Below, piece after piece: positions 9,406-19,055 of a stretch of 64,000 nucleotides of DNA. Within the stretch, counting starts at the first letter, position 1; each line of letters starts with the position of its first letter. The position numbers were made by a program, and so were the translations under genes. This DNA is from Lacibacter sediminis (GTDB lineage: Bacteria > Bacteroidota > Bacteroidia > Chitinophagales > Chitinophagaceae): positions 434,001 to 498,000 of the forward strand of contig NZ_CP060007.1 in assembly GCF_014168535.1 (NCBI RefSeq), read 5' to 3'. The notes under the pieces are model-generated. The model was not told the origin of the DNA. It saw only the letters and a program-made list of their open reading frames with translations, and ran no database searches.

Positions 9406-10467
9406 ATGTCAGTAGCTATTGTAACAGGATCGGCAGGATTGATCGGAAGTGAATCCGTAAGTTTTTTAGCGGATAAATTTGATACCGTTGTGGGAATTGA
9501 TAACAACCTGCGCCAGTATTTTTTTGGCGAAGATGGTTCTACCAAATGGAACAGGGAAAGACTTGCCAACCAGTACGACAATTATAAGCATTATACGGTC
9601 GACATCAGAGATACCACTGCTTTGCAAAAAGTATTTGAAGAGTATGGCAGCGCTGTACAACTCATCATTCATGCAGCTGCACAACCCAGTCATGATTGGG
9701 CAGCACGAGAACCACTAACCGATTTCTCTGTTAATGCAACGGGCACGTTGAATATGCTTGAAATGACAAGACAGTTTTGTCCTGAGGCTATTTTTATTTT
9801 CACTTCTACCAATAAAGTGTATGGCGATACGCCCAATTACCTGCCCTTGGTGGAAACTGAAACAAGATGGGAGATCGATTCCTCACATGCTTATTACAAG
9901 CATGGAATTGATGAACACATGAGCATTGATCATACAAAGCACTCATTGTTTGGGGCCTCTAAGGTTGCTGCTGATGTACTGGTGCAGGAATATGGTAAAT
10001 ACTTTGGTATGAAGACCGCTGTGTTTCGTGGCGGTTGTTTAACCGGCCCCAATCATTCTGGTGCACAGTTACATGGTTTCCTGGCTTATCTTATGAAGTG
10101 TGCCATTACGGGTAATCAGTACACCATCTTTGGTTATAAAGGAAAACAGGTGCGTGATAATATACACAGTAACGACCTGGTAAATATGTTCTGGCAGTTC
10201 TATCAGAACCCAAGACCAGGGGAAGTTTACAATGCAGGTGGCGGACGTTTTGCCAACTGTTCTATGCTGGAAGCAATTGCACTCTGCGAAAACATCAGCG
10301 GTAATAAAATGAATTATACTTATTCTGATACCAACCGCATTGGTGATCATATCTGGTACATCAGTGATCTTTCTAAATTTAAACAACATTATCCCGAGTG
10401 GAACTGGAAGTATGATCTCACTGTTACACTGGAAGAAATGTTCAATGCGTTGCGTTCACGTCTCTAA
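9406..10467 (+). CDS. NAD-dependent epimerase/dehydratase, CDP-paratose 2-epimerase-like (second of tandem pair)
   Basis: A 353-residue extended SDR protein: [15 protein letters not shown]-binding motif, [17 protein letters not shown], then TSTNKVYGD, and a C-terminal half with [15 protein letters not shown] and YNAGGGR. The residue expected to be the catalytic Tyr of YxxxK is Phe in [12 protein letters not shown], so it may not work as an ordinary SDR epimerase. From memory this variant occurs in a subgroup of the family. It lies 1 nt after its paralogue and 15 nt before an FkbM-type methyltransferase. Confidence 0.82.
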   Translation: MSVAIVTGSAGLIGSESVSFLADKFDTVVGIDNNLRQYFFGEDGSTKWNRERLANQYDNYKHYTVDIRDTTALQKVFEEYGSAVQLIIHAAAQPSHDWAAREPLTDFSVNATGTLNMLEMTRQFCPEAIFIFTSTNKVYGDTPNYLPLVETETRWEIDSSHAYYKHGIDEHMSIDHTKHSLFGASKVAADVLVQEYGKYFGMKTAVFRGGCLTGPNHSGAQLHGFLAYLMKCAITGNQYTIFGYKGKQVRDNIHSNDLVNMFWQFYQNPRPGEVYNAGGGRFANCSMLEAIALCENISGNKMNYTYSDTNRIGDHIWYISDLSKFKQHYPEWNWKYDLTVTLEEMFNALRSRL

Positions 10468-10482
10468 GCACCACAATTCCTT

Positions 10483-11199
10483 ATGTCATTACGTATAAAG
10501 CTTATTCAATTCCTGATCGATATTAATGAGAAGCTGATCTTTTATCCCAGGCTTTCGAACTATTACCGTAAACATGTTGAGGTGAAGAAGCCGGTCATCT
10601 TTGATGTGGGTGCTAACAAAGGACAGACCATCAGCTTCTTCCTGAAGTTATTTCCGGAGGCATCCATCTTTGCATTTGAGCCTAATCCCCGGTTGTATCA
10701 AGTGTTGAAGAAAAAATTCGGGCACTTAGAAAACGTAAAACTCATTAATAAAGGAGTCAGTAATCAAAGCGGGAAGTTGCTGTTAAAAGAAACAGTGACC
10801 GATGAGACTTCAACATTTGAAGAATTGAACTACGATTCTGATTACCTGAAAATGAAAGCTAAAGTACTTGGTGTAAAGCCAGAGGAAGTAGTTGCAGCTT
10901 CGTATGAAGTAGATGTGATTACACTAAAGACGTTTATAAAAGAAGAATCGCTTGACTTCATCGATGTTATTAAAATTGACACAGAGGGACATGAATTAAA
11001 ATGTCTCGAAGGTCTGTTTGAAGGGAACACTGCAAGCATCAACTTTATTCAACTGGAACAACACCACGATGATATGTATCTGGAAGCGGTGAAAGCTGAT
11101 GAGATCGATCTGTTGTTACAAAATAAGGGGTTTGCTGTAAGTGCAAAGATCAAACATGGTTTTGGTGACTTTGAAGAGTTGATGTTTAAACGGCTTTGA
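10483..11199 (+). CDS. FkbM-family methyltransferase
   Basis: A 238-residue SAM-dependent methyltransferase of the FkbM type. It has IFDVGANKGQTISFF (SAM motif I, near residue 40), FAFEPNPRLY, and the family hallmark DVIKIDTEGHELKCLEGL near residue 165. FkbM enzymes O-methylate sugars or polyketides; here a sugar hydroxyl of the surface glycan is the natural guess. The start ATG is 15 nt after the epimerase stop, consistent with one operon. Confidence 0.85.
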   Translation: MSLRIKLIQFLIDINEKLIFYPRLSNYYRKHVEVKKPVIFDVGANKGQTISFFLKLFPEASIFAFEPNPRLYQVLKKKFGHLENVKLINKGVSNQSGKLLLKETVTDETSTFEELNYDSDYLKMKAKVLGVKPEEVVAASYEVDVITLKTFIKEESLDFIDVIKIDTEGHELKCLEGLFEGNTASINFIQLEQHHDDMYLEAVKADEIDLLLQNKGFAVSAKIKHGFGDFEELMFKRL

Positions 11200-11221
11200 T
11201 CTTTAAAATCTTTATACAAGT

Positions 11222-11986
11222 ATGCTCAAACTTTCCATCGTAATACCTGCCTATAATGAAGAGGGTTCCATTGCAGAGACGGTGCAAACTCTTTATGAGG
11301 TATTGCAGAAATATAAAATTGATCATGAAATTGTTGTGATCAATGACAATTCAAAAGACAATACGATTCAGGTACTGCAAGGGTTGCAACAGCAGGTTCA
11401 CTCGTTGGTTTATTACACCAATGATGGCCCTAATGGTTTTGGCTATGCAGTACGGTATGGGTTAGAAAAATTTAGCGGTGATTGTGTGGCGGTGATGATG
11501 GCAGATCTATCAGATGATCCGGTAGATCTGGTGCGTTTTTATCATCGTATGCTTGAAGATAATGTGGATTGTGTGTTCGGGTCCCGTTTTATCAAAGGTG
11601 GTAAGCTCATTGATTATCCGTTTCACAAATTTGTGATCAACCGTATGGCGAATACGATCATCCGTATGGTGATCGGTACCCGTTATAACGATGCAACCAA
11701 CGCATTTAAATTATATAAAAAGGAAACTATTGCAGGTATACAACCGTTAATGGCACCCCATTTCAATCTTACGATTGAACTGTCATTGAAAACCATTGTG
11801 CGTGGATATACTTATACTGTTGTTCCAAACTCCTGGCGTAACAGAAAGGCTGGAGTTTCAAAATTAAAGATCAGGGAAATGGGCAGCCGTTACTTTTTTA
11901 TATTGATGTATTGCTTTATTGAAAAATTTTTCTCCAGAGGAGATTACAAAAAAAATATCCTTCACACAGATTCGAAAGTGAAGTAA
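11222..11986 (+). CDS. Family 2 glycosyltransferase, dolichyl-phosphate-mannose synthase-like
   Basis: A 254-residue compact GT2: KLSIVIPAYNEEGSIAET, VVINDNSKDNT and MMADLSDDPVDL (the D-x-S-D-D-P metal site), with GSRFIKGGKL and the QxxRW-like region replaced by NSWRNRKAGVSK. This small single-domain layout matches polyprenyl-phosphate sugar transferases such as DPM1. No C-terminal membrane helices are obvious. It may make a lipid-phosphate sugar donor for the GT-C-like membrane proteins upstream, which is inference. Confidence 0.85.
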   Translation: MLKLSIVIPAYNEEGSIAETVQTLYEVLQKYKIDHEIVVINDNSKDNTIQVLQGLQQQVHSLVYYTNDGPNGFGYAVRYGLEKFSGDCVAVMMADLSDDPVDLVRFYHRMLEDNVDCVFGSRFIKGGKLIDYPFHKFVINRMANTIIRMVIGTRYNDATNAFKLYKKETIAGIQPLMAPHFNLTIELSLKTIVRGYTYTVVPNSWRNRKAGVSKLKIREMGSRYFFILMYCFIEKFFSRGDYKKNILHTDSKVK

Positions 11987-11995
11987 GTTCTATTG

Positions 11996-12862
11996 ATGGA
12001 ATTACCATTGCTGAGTGTTTTAATGACTTCCTATGACCGGGAGCAGTATATTCCTGAAGCCATTGAAAGTGTATTAGCTTCAACTTATACCAATTTCGAG
12101 CTGATCATTGTAGATGATGGATCGAAAGACATGACTGTGGAGATCGCACGATCGTATGCAGCCAATGATCCCCGGATCAAAGTATATGTAAATGAAGTGA
12201 ACCTCGGCGATTACCGGAACCGTAACAAAGCGGCTTCGTATGCCAAAGGCGAGTTCATCATGTATGTTGACAGTGATGATAAAATTTTGACAGATGGGTT
12301 TGAACGATGCATTGCAGTCATGCAGCAGTTTCCGCAAGCAGGTTTTGGAATGCAATTCAACGAAACAGGCAAAAGCCCTTTTATGCTTTCACCAAAACTA
12401 GCCATTCAGCAACATTTTTTTAAAAAACCCTGTTTAATGATCGGTCCCGGTGGTACTATTCTTCGCCGGAGTTTTTTTGAAAAGATCGGACGTTACCCGG
12501 AAAAGTATGGTCCTGCCAACGATATGTATTTTAATTTGAAAGCCGCAGCAGCAGGTCCAATACTGATGTTGCCATTTACGTTTAATTATTATCGTATTCA
12601 CGAAGGACAGGAACTGAACAACAAATACAGTTATCTCTATAACAATTTCAATTACCTGCGTGATGCCTTGCAGGAACTCGATCTGCCATTAACAGAAAAT
12701 GAAAAAAGCTGGTTAATGAATAAGAACAGACGCAGGTTCCTCGTGAACTTTTTGAACTACTGCCTGCAAACAAAAAATTTTTCAAAGGCATTTGCTGCAC
12801 GGAAGCTGGCAAAGTTTGGAGTAGCGGATACTTGGAAAGCGTTGGTACATCCTTCACTATAA
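11996..12862 (+). CDS. Family 2 glycosyltransferase
   Basis: A 288-residue GT2 enzyme with LSVLMTSYDREQYIPEAIESVL, IVDDGSKD and MYVDSDDKI (the DxD-type metal site near residue 90). The second half has GPGGTILRRSFFEKIGRYPE, which usually contacts the acceptor. A TTG at 11993 is an alternative start one codon upstream. It runs 9 nt after the previous gene and is followed closely by another GT2 gene, so it belongs to the same transcription unit. Confidence 0.87.
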   Translation: MELPLLSVLMTSYDREQYIPEAIESVLASTYTNFELIIVDDGSKDMTVEIARSYAANDPRIKVYVNEVNLGDYRNRNKAASYAKGEFIMYVDSDDKILTDGFERCIAVMQQFPQAGFGMQFNETGKSPFMLSPKLAIQQHFFKKPCLMIGPGGTILRRSFFEKIGRYPEKYGPANDMYFNLKAAAAGPILMLPFTFNYYRIHEGQELNNKYSYLYNNFNYLRDALQELDLPLTENEKSWLMNKNRRRFLVNFLNYCLQTKNFSKAFAARKLAKFGVADTWKALVHPSL

Positions 12863-12870
12863 GTTATTGT

Positions 12871-13839
12871 TTGCTGGTTTCTGTTATCATACCTGTTTAT
12901 AATTGTGGCCAATCATTGCACCGAACTATGCAATCGGTGTTGGCACAAACCCATCAATCAATCGAAATCATTCTTGTTGATGATGGCTCAACAGATAATA
13001 GCTATCTGCTGGCAAAACAATACGAAAGCAACGGTGTACAGGTGATGCAACAAAAAAATGCAGGCGCTGCTGTTGCACGCAACACGGGGTTGGCTGTTGC
13101 AACAGGAGATTATATCCAGTTTCTGGATGCAGGTGATGTACTGGATAAAGCAAAGATCGCTGCACAGGTAAGTGCTTTGCAAAACCAACGGGATAAAGTA
13201 GCAGTATGTAACTACAAACAGTTTACAACAGAAGTAGAATTAACAGATCGTGTTTATCCCGATCAGTCAGCCTTTATTTATTCAAGCGATGATCCACAGG
13301 ATTTTTTGATTGATCTCTGGGGTGGAAAAGGGAACCTGAATTTTATTCAAACCAATTGCTGGCTGGCAGCAAAACAGCTGATTGAAAAAGCAGGTGGCTG
13401 GCGGGCTTACCGTTGTCCCGATGATGATGGAGAGTTTTTTGCAAGGCTGTTACTGGCAAGTGAAGGAGTTGTGTATGTGCCGGGTGTTTACAATTATTAT
13501 CATATTGAGCCGGGTGCTGCAAACCAGTTAAGCCAAAGCAAGAATAAAAAATACTTGCAGAATACATTACTTACGATTGATCTCAAACACCAATACCTGA
13601 TAAAGAAAGGAAAGCATCCACTCATTAACAAAGCCATCGCAGCACAATACCTGCGGTTTGCGGTTGATCAGTTTCCGGCACAAAAAAATTTATCGGCTAT
13701 TGCCTACAAGCGTTATCAATCGCTTGGAGAAAACGTACAGTTACCTGTGTTGGGTGGGCGTATGATTGAACTAATAAAAAATATTTTCGGCTGGCGTGTT
13801 GCCCGGCTTACCCGTTATTACCTGCGCCGTTCCAGATGA
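12871..13839 (+). CDS. Family 2 glycosyltransferase (TTG start likely)
   Basis: A GT2 enzyme: LVSVIIPVYNCGQSLHRTM, LVDDGSTDNS and QFLDAGDVLD (metal site with Gly, D-A-G-D). The frame is open upstream to TTG 12832, but that would overlap the previous gene by 31 nt and add residues unlike the family. TTG 12871, 8 nt after the previous stop, begins just before the conserved VSVIIPVYN and is preferred (322 residues). The stop overlaps the next ATG by 4 nt, which indicates translational coupling. Confidence 0.82.
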   Translation: MLVSVIIPVYNCGQSLHRTMQSVLAQTHQSIEIILVDDGSTDNSYLLAKQYESNGVQVMQQKNAGAAVARNTGLAVATGDYIQFLDAGDVLDKAKIAAQVSALQNQRDKVAVCNYKQFTTEVELTDRVYPDQSAFIYSSDDPQDFLIDLWGGKGNLNFIQTNCWLAAKQLIEKAGGWRAYRCPDDDGEFFARLLLASEGVVYVPGVYNYYHIEPGAANQLSQSKNKKYLQNTLLTIDLKHQYLIKKGKHPLINKAIAAQYLRFAVDQFPAQKNLSAIAYKRYQSLGENVQLPVLGGRMIELIKNIFGWRVARLTRYYLRRSR

Positions 13840-15020
13840 AACGAATGTTGTTTATTACTTCCACCAATCTTGCTGCCAATCCCCGTTTGGTAAAAGAACT
13901 TAGTTTGGCCATTGATGCAGGTTACGATACAACAGTTGTGCAATTCAGCGTGGGTAACTGGAGCGATGGTTTAACTACTGCTTTACAGCAGCGGTTTCAA
14001 AACACTGCGTTTATTTCTTTATCTGCGTTACGGTCGCCCTTTTTTCCATGGTTATGGAGTTCGTTGTTACAAAAATTTTACAATTCCTTACCAGTTTCTT
14101 TCTTAACAACCGAAATGTTATCGATTGTGACAGGAAAGCGTTCGTGGATTCTGTTGCGGTTCTTAAAAAAAGTAAGTCAATCGTATGATTGGGTAATTGC
14201 ACACAACCCCGGCGCATTTTATCCTGCTTATGTATATTCGCAACGTTCGGGTGCAAAGCTTGGTATTGATGTGGAAGATTATCATCCGGGAGAAACAACA
14301 TTTCCCAAACAACAGCAGCAAATGTTGCGGTTAATGCAGCTACTACTACCAAAGGCAACGTATTGCTCTTATGCTGCGCCCTTAATTGCTGCTGAAGTAC
14401 AAAAAAATATTCCCGGCATGTTAAATAAACAACTGGTGCTCCTTAATGGTTTTTTAGCGAGTGAGTTTATTGCGCCGGAATTGCAAACGGGTAATCGTTT
14501 AAAGCTCGTTTGGTTTTCGCAAAATATTGATTCAGGAAGAGGATTGGAAGAAGTGATTCCTGCAGTGAACGAATTACATTCTTTGGTTGAATTACACCTG
14601 ATCGGCTATCTGCAACCACAGTTTGCAGAAATGCACTTAAAAAACAGGAACGGGATTGTGTTGCATGATCCCATGCCGCAACACGAGCTTCATACTTTTT
14701 TAGCTACCTGCGATGTTGGACTTGCAACAGATGTACCTGTAAACAAAAACAGGGAGTTGGCATTAACCAATAAAATACTGGCGTATGCACAGGCAGGGTT
14801 GTATATTCTCAGCTTTCCCGTGCAAGCACAGCTCGATTTTTTAAAAACATATCAACTGCATTACAGCATCATGAATAATAGTTGTGCTGCAATTGTTCCG
14901 GTTTTAACGTCGCTCAACAAAGATTTTATTAACGCTGCAAAAGCCGAACAGTTTACTATAGGAATGCAGTTTGACTGGAAAAAACTGGGAAGACCTTTGG
15001 TTGAAACCTGGCAGCAGTAG
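13836..15020 (+). CDS. GT4-like (GT-B fold) glycosyltransferase
   Basis: A 394-residue protein with an N-terminal Rossmann half (RMLFITSTNLAANPRLVKEL) and a C-terminal half with KLVWFSQNIDSGRGLEEV and TNKILAYAQAGLYIL. The last segment matches the donor-binding helix of GT4 enzymes, except that the first glutamate of the E-x7-E motif appears to be Ala (KILAYAQAG). It overlaps the preceding GT2 gene by ATGA. Specificity is unknown, and activity is less certain than for the other GT4 genes here. Confidence 0.78.
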   Translation: MKRMLFITSTNLAANPRLVKELSLAIDAGYDTTVVQFSVGNWSDGLTTALQQRFQNTAFISLSALRSPFFPWLWSSLLQKFYNSLPVSFLTTEMLSIVTGKRSWILLRFLKKVSQSYDWVIAHNPGAFYPAYVYSQRSGAKLGIDVEDYHPGETTFPKQQQQMLRLMQLLLPKATYCSYAAPLIAAEVQKNIPGMLNKQLVLLNGFLASEFIAPELQTGNRLKLVWFSQNIDSGRGLEEVIPAVNELHSLVELHLIGYLQPQFAEMHLKNRNGIVLHDPMPQHELHTFLATCDVGLATDVPVNKNRELALTNKILAYAQAGLYILSFPVQAQLDFLKTYQLHYSIMNNSCAAIVPVLTSLNKDFINAAKAEQFTIGMQFDWKKLGRPLVETWQQ

Positions 15021-15049
15021 ATACAGCATTCTTTTTATTCAAATACGAG

Positions 15050-15883
15050 ATGGAATTAATCCGCACATTTAAAGAGTTTAACAGTAATGAATCACTTGTA
15101 GAAAAAGCGAGGAGTACAGTTCGTGAGCTGGCAATCTTAGCTTTATCACAAAAAAGCTCCATTGCTGCTTCAAGTAACTGGATAAGGTTCCCTTATTATC
15201 ATCATGTGTTTGATGATGAGCGAAGAGATTTTGAGCGGCAATTAAAGTACCTGCGCAATTTCGGTGAATTTATTTCGATAGATGATGTGTGCAATATGAT
15301 GAATGATAAAGCAGCGATTGATGGCCGCTATTTTTGTGTAAGTTTTGATGACGGGTATCGTTGCCTGCATCACAATATGATGCCGATAACAGCGGAAATG
15401 AATATCCCTGTTATTATTTACCTGCCAACAATTTATACAGGGTTGAGTGAAACAAATGAAGAAGACCTTGTTCTCATCAAAAATAATTTACCCGGTAATT
15501 CTAAATTACTTTCTTTCTTAAACTGGGAGCAGTGCAGGGAAATGCTGGATCATAAGATCAGCTTTGGATCGCATACAAAAACACATGCGCATCTCGCACG
15601 GTTATTACCTGCAGAAATAGAACATGAGTTACTGGAATCGAAAATAGTGATCGAAGAAAAACTGCAGCAAGTATGTAAGCATTTTGCCTGTCCGTGGGGA
15701 AGAGTGAATATTAACTTTGATCCTGCAATAACAACACCCATTGCGCAAAAGTTGGGTTACCAGACTTTTTGCACAACAGACAGAGGTAAAACCCAGAAAG
15801 GCGATGATTTATTTCAGATCAGGAGAGATCATTTGCTGGCGAATTGGAGTAATTATCAATTGAAGTATTTTTTTTCCAAATAA
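15050..15883 (+). CDS. Polysaccharide deacetylase (CE4/NodB-like)
   Basis: A 277-residue protein with the NodB core: CVSFDDGYR (residues 96-104, catalytic base and metal Asp), SFGSHTKTHAHL (residues 171-182, metal-binding H175 and H179) and a late FACPWGRVN segment in place of the usual RxPY/W motif 3. CE4 enzymes remove N- or O-acetyl groups from a sugar polymer or lipid-linked intermediate. No signal peptide is evident, which argues for a cytoplasmic substrate. The next gene is an acetyltransferase, so the pair may swap acyl groups on one sugar. Confidence 0.85.
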   Translation: MELIRTFKEFNSNESLVEKARSTVRELAILALSQKSSIAASSNWIRFPYYHHVFDDERRDFERQLKYLRNFGEFISIDDVCNMMNDKAAIDGRYFCVSFDDGYRCLHHNMMPITAEMNIPVIIYLPTIYTGLSETNEEDLVLIKNNLPGNSKLLSFLNWEQCREMLDHKISFGSHTKTHAHLARLLPAEIEHELLESKIVIEEKLQQVCKHFACPWGRVNINFDPAITTPIAQKLGYQTFCTTDRGKTQKGDDLFQIRRDHLLANWSNYQLKYFFSK

Positions 15884-15913
15884 GCAAACAATCAATCAAA
15901 AATCAATTTCACA

Positions 15914-16867
15914 ATGGAAATTAAGTTGTATGAAGACTGGATGAAGCCACAAGTAACAAAGCTTTTCAGTATGCAGTACGAACGGCCTGAAGAAGAGGTG
16001 GCCGTTACAATGGAAAATTTTTATGAGCATCCTTTTCAAAAAGACAAATGCATTCGCATCGTATCAATGGACGGAGATAAAGTAACCGGGTTTCAATCGC
16101 TGTTTTACTGGCCTTATCAAAAAAACGGGCAAGTTTATAATTCGTTTCAATCCGGTAATTCACTGGTTCATCCTGATTACAGGGGTAAGGGAATTTTTCA
16201 AAAGCTACTGAACTATCTTGATGAATATAACAAAGATTTGAAAATTGATTTTTTGATGGGATTTCCGGTACAGATGTCTTATGGCAGCTTTATGAAAAAC
16301 AAGTGGGCGAATCCATTAAATATTGTTTGGCATGTAAAATTTCTGAATCCATTTGCTTTTCTTTTTTCTGTTGATGGAGTCATATCAAAGTTTGATAAAC
16401 AAATGAAGCCCGTTGATCAAAAAATACCGGCAAACAGTTACCGGCTGGCAAAGGATGCTGCATTTGAGAAATGGATCAATGCATCAAGAGATCAGCAACC
16501 CTATTGTTTCTTTCATTACAGTGAAGGACAAAATGCTATCAGTTTTTCTTTAAAAACAAATAAACGGAGCCGCTGGTTTAATGAACTTATTATTGGTGAC
16601 ATCAGAACAAACAGCAGCGATGAAGTATTTATCAAAAAAGCGTTTTCAAAACTTTCCCGAAAAGCCTTTGCGAGTTTACGGGTTACGGCATTGACTATTG
16701 CATTAAATGAAGACTCCGCACTTCCTGTTTTCTCAGTGATAAAATCAATGGGATATGTGAGTACTAAAAAATCAATTTATTTCATTACAAAATCATACGG
16801 CAATAATAAAGATATTGAGGATAAACAATGCTGGGTGTTATATCGCAGTGATGTAGACACCTGGTAA
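15914..16867 (+). CDS. GNAT-family N-acetyltransferase
   Basis: A 317-residue protein with a GNAT fold in the first half. The acetyl-CoA pyrophosphate loop is seen in SLVHPDYRGKGIFQKLL (about residues 81-97), preceded by the strand GFQSLFYW and followed by FLMGFPVQMSYGSF. The C-terminal half may be a second, degenerate GNAT-like or acceptor domain. In glycan loci such proteins acylate amino sugars. It sits 30 nt after the deacetylase gene. Confidence 0.8.
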   Translation: MEIKLYEDWMKPQVTKLFSMQYERPEEEVAVTMENFYEHPFQKDKCIRIVSMDGDKVTGFQSLFYWPYQKNGQVYNSFQSGNSLVHPDYRGKGIFQKLLNYLDEYNKDLKIDFLMGFPVQMSYGSFMKNKWANPLNIVWHVKFLNPFAFLFSVDGVISKFDKQMKPVDQKIPANSYRLAKDAAFEKWINASRDQQPYCFFHYSEGQNAISFSLKTNKRSRWFNELIIGDIRTNSSDEVFIKKAFSKLSRKAFASLRVTALTIALNEDSALPVFSVIKSMGYVSTKKSIYFITKSYGNNKDIEDKQCWVLYRSDVDTW

Positions 16868-16898
16868 TTTCAAACTTGCAAGTATAAATCGGTTCTTT

Positions 16899-18179
16899 TT
16901 GAAGAAAATTCTCATCATAACGCCACACTATCCTCCATCAAACCTTGCGGCTGTTCATCGGAGCCGTTTGTTTGCAGAACATTTACCTGCTTTCGGTTGG
17001 CAACCCATACTCTTAACTGTGCATGAAGATTTTTATGAAGAAGAACTGGATTGGAATCTTCAGCAACTTTTACCTGCAAAACAGCGTATTGAAAAAGTAA
17101 ATGCATTCAACGTCACTAAGCCCAGATTGGTAGGTGATGTTGGCCTGCGTGGTTTTTTTCAACTCCGTAAACGGGCTTTAGAACTGTTACGTCAGGAGCA
17201 AATCGATTTTGTGTACATTCCTATCCCTTCGTTTTATGTTTCATTGATCGGGCCTTACCTTCACCGTAAAACAGGTGTAAAGTATGGGATTGATTATATT
17301 GATCCATGGGTGCATCAATTTCCCGGCTCAGATCGGTTCTTCTCCCGCCATTGGTTCAGTACGAAGCTTGCAAAGTGGCTTGAACCCAAAGCAGTGAAAC
17401 ATGCATCTCTTATAACAGGGGTGGCTGAAGGTTATTATAAAGCTGTTTTAGAGCGTAATCCTTATTTAAAAAACAGTTGTTTAACCGGTGCTATGCCTTA
17501 TGGCGGTGAGCAACTTGATCACAAACGTTTGAAAGAATTGGAATTGCAGCCGTATTTATTCCGCAAGAATAACAAACTGCAATTGGTTTATGCAGGCGCC
17601 ATGCTTCCCAAAGCCTACGGGCCTTTAGAAATGATTTTCCGGTGTATGGCAGAATACAAAGATTCATTTTCGGATGTGGAATTCCATTTTATCGGGACGG
17701 GTAAGTTGTCGAATGATCCAAACAGTAATTCAATTAAACCACTTGCAGAACAATATGGTTTGTGGCAAACGGTAATATTTGAATATCCAAAACGTATTCC
17801 TTATCTGGATGTGCTGGTTCATTTAGAAGCAGCAGATGCTGTATTTATTTTAGGAAGTACTGAACCACATTATACCCCAAGTAAATCATATCAAGGAGTT
17901 TTAAGCGGCAAGCCTATTCTTGCTGTTTTACACTGTGCAAGTTCGGCAGTACGGGTATTGGAAGACTCACATGCCGGAATTGTTTTTGAGTTTAATGGAG
18001 AAACTGACATTGAGAAAATTTATACTGGCTGGGTAGAAGTGTGGAACAGATTTTTGAGTTTCAGAAAAACTTTTAAAAGCGAAAGCGTAAGTCAAAATGT
18101 GTTTGAACAGTATACAGCAAAAGCAGTTACAAGTCAACTGGCATCATTATTAGATAAAGTAGTTACGAAAATGAAATGA
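16899..18179 (+). CDS. GT4-like glycosyltransferase
   Basis: A 426-residue GT-B protein. The N-terminal domain begins KKILIITPHYPPSNLAAVHRS and has GVKYGIDYIDPWVHQFPGS, a pattern common to WbuB-like and WsaE-like GT4 relatives. The C-terminal domain has LVYAGAMLPKAYGPLEMI and FIGTGKLS, and its donor helix reads YTPSKSYQGVLSGKPILAV, with the usual Glu replaced. The start is TTG 16899 (no ATG precedes KKILII). It is 31 nt after the GNAT gene. Sugar specificity unknown. Confidence 0.82.
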   Translation: MKKILIITPHYPPSNLAAVHRSRLFAEHLPAFGWQPILLTVHEDFYEEELDWNLQQLLPAKQRIEKVNAFNVTKPRLVGDVGLRGFFQLRKRALELLRQEQIDFVYIPIPSFYVSLIGPYLHRKTGVKYGIDYIDPWVHQFPGSDRFFSRHWFSTKLAKWLEPKAVKHASLITGVAEGYYKAVLERNPYLKNSCLTGAMPYGGEQLDHKRLKELELQPYLFRKNNKLQLVYAGAMLPKAYGPLEMIFRCMAEYKDSFSDVEFHFIGTGKLSNDPNSNSIKPLAEQYGLWQTVIFEYPKRIPYLDVLVHLEAADAVFILGSTEPHYTPSKSYQGVLSGKPILAVLHCASSAVRVLEDSHAGIVFEFNGETDIEKIYTGWVEVWNRFLSFRKTFKSESVSQNVFEQYTAKAVTSQLASLLDKVVTKMK

Positions 18180-18216
18180 GAGCTAACCATGTTCAACATT
18201 TAATCATTAAACTTTC

Positions 18217-18963
18217 ATGACAAACAGAAACATTCTAAGAGATTTTGTTGTTTACAGTATAACCTCAATCCGTTATTTGTTATTTAAGGGTTACCTGAAC
18301 CTGTTTCTTCAAGATATGGCCAAATTCCAGCAATGGCGCATGTACCGTGTGTCATCGAAAGGAACGCTGGATTATCGAATACCCTGGTTGGTCTTCAGCA
18401 GCATTTCATTTCTCGAAAGCTGGGTAAAAAAAAATATGCAGGTATTTGAATATGGATCGGGAGGGTCCACATTATATTTTGCTGAAAAAACGGAACATGT
18501 GATTTCTGTTGAGCATGATAAGAGTTGGTATGATCACGCAAAAAAAGTAATTCTTGATCGGGGGGTTGGCAATATCCATTACACATTGCTTGAGCCACAA
18601 CCCTTAACTGATTCTATGGAACGAAATTGTGCTGATCCTCAACAATACGTTTCCTGTTTCAAAGAATACAAAGGGTATGAATTTTCTGCCTATGCCAATG
18701 CGATTACGCATTATCCAGATGACTCATTCGATCTGGTAGTTATTGACGGAAGGGTGAGGCATTCCTGTATTGCACATGCCATGCAAAAAGTTAAAAAGAA
18801 TGGTGCTTTGTTACTCGATAATGCTGACAGGGCGTATTATTTAAAACCTTTTCCTCAATTACACGAGCAGGATAAGTGGAAACTGGTAAATTTCATAGGC
18901 CATTTCCCTTACGGGCCAGCTTCAGTGGTTAATACAACCAAACTGTTCATTAAAATTGCGTGA
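18217..18963 (+). CDS. SAM-dependent methyltransferase-like protein
   Basis: A 248-residue protein with VFEYGSGGSTLYFAEK (SAM-binding motif I near residue 75), VISVEHDKSWYDHA (acidic residue of motif II), FDLVVIDGRVRHSC and GALLLDNADRAYY. This arrangement is shared by small class I methyltransferase-like proteins of O-antigen loci. The target is unknown. ATG start, 37 nt after the previous gene. Confidence 0.78.
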   Translation: MTNRNILRDFVVYSITSIRYLLFKGYLNLFLQDMAKFQQWRMYRVSSKGTLDYRIPWLVFSSISFLESWVKKNMQVFEYGSGGSTLYFAEKTEHVISVEHDKSWYDHAKKVILDRGVGNIHYTLLEPQPLTDSMERNCADPQQYVSCFKEYKGYEFSAYANAITHYPDDSFDLVVIDGRVRHSCIAHAMQKVKKNGALLLDNADRAYYLKPFPQLHEQDKWKLVNFIGHFPYGPASVVNTTKLFIKIA

Positions 18964-19055
18964 AATTAAGATCAGAAATAAAACAAGACAGAAAGGCAAA
19001 AAATGGTTAATTGGTTAGTTGTTCTTCAATTAACATTAAGCGAAGCATCGGCACT

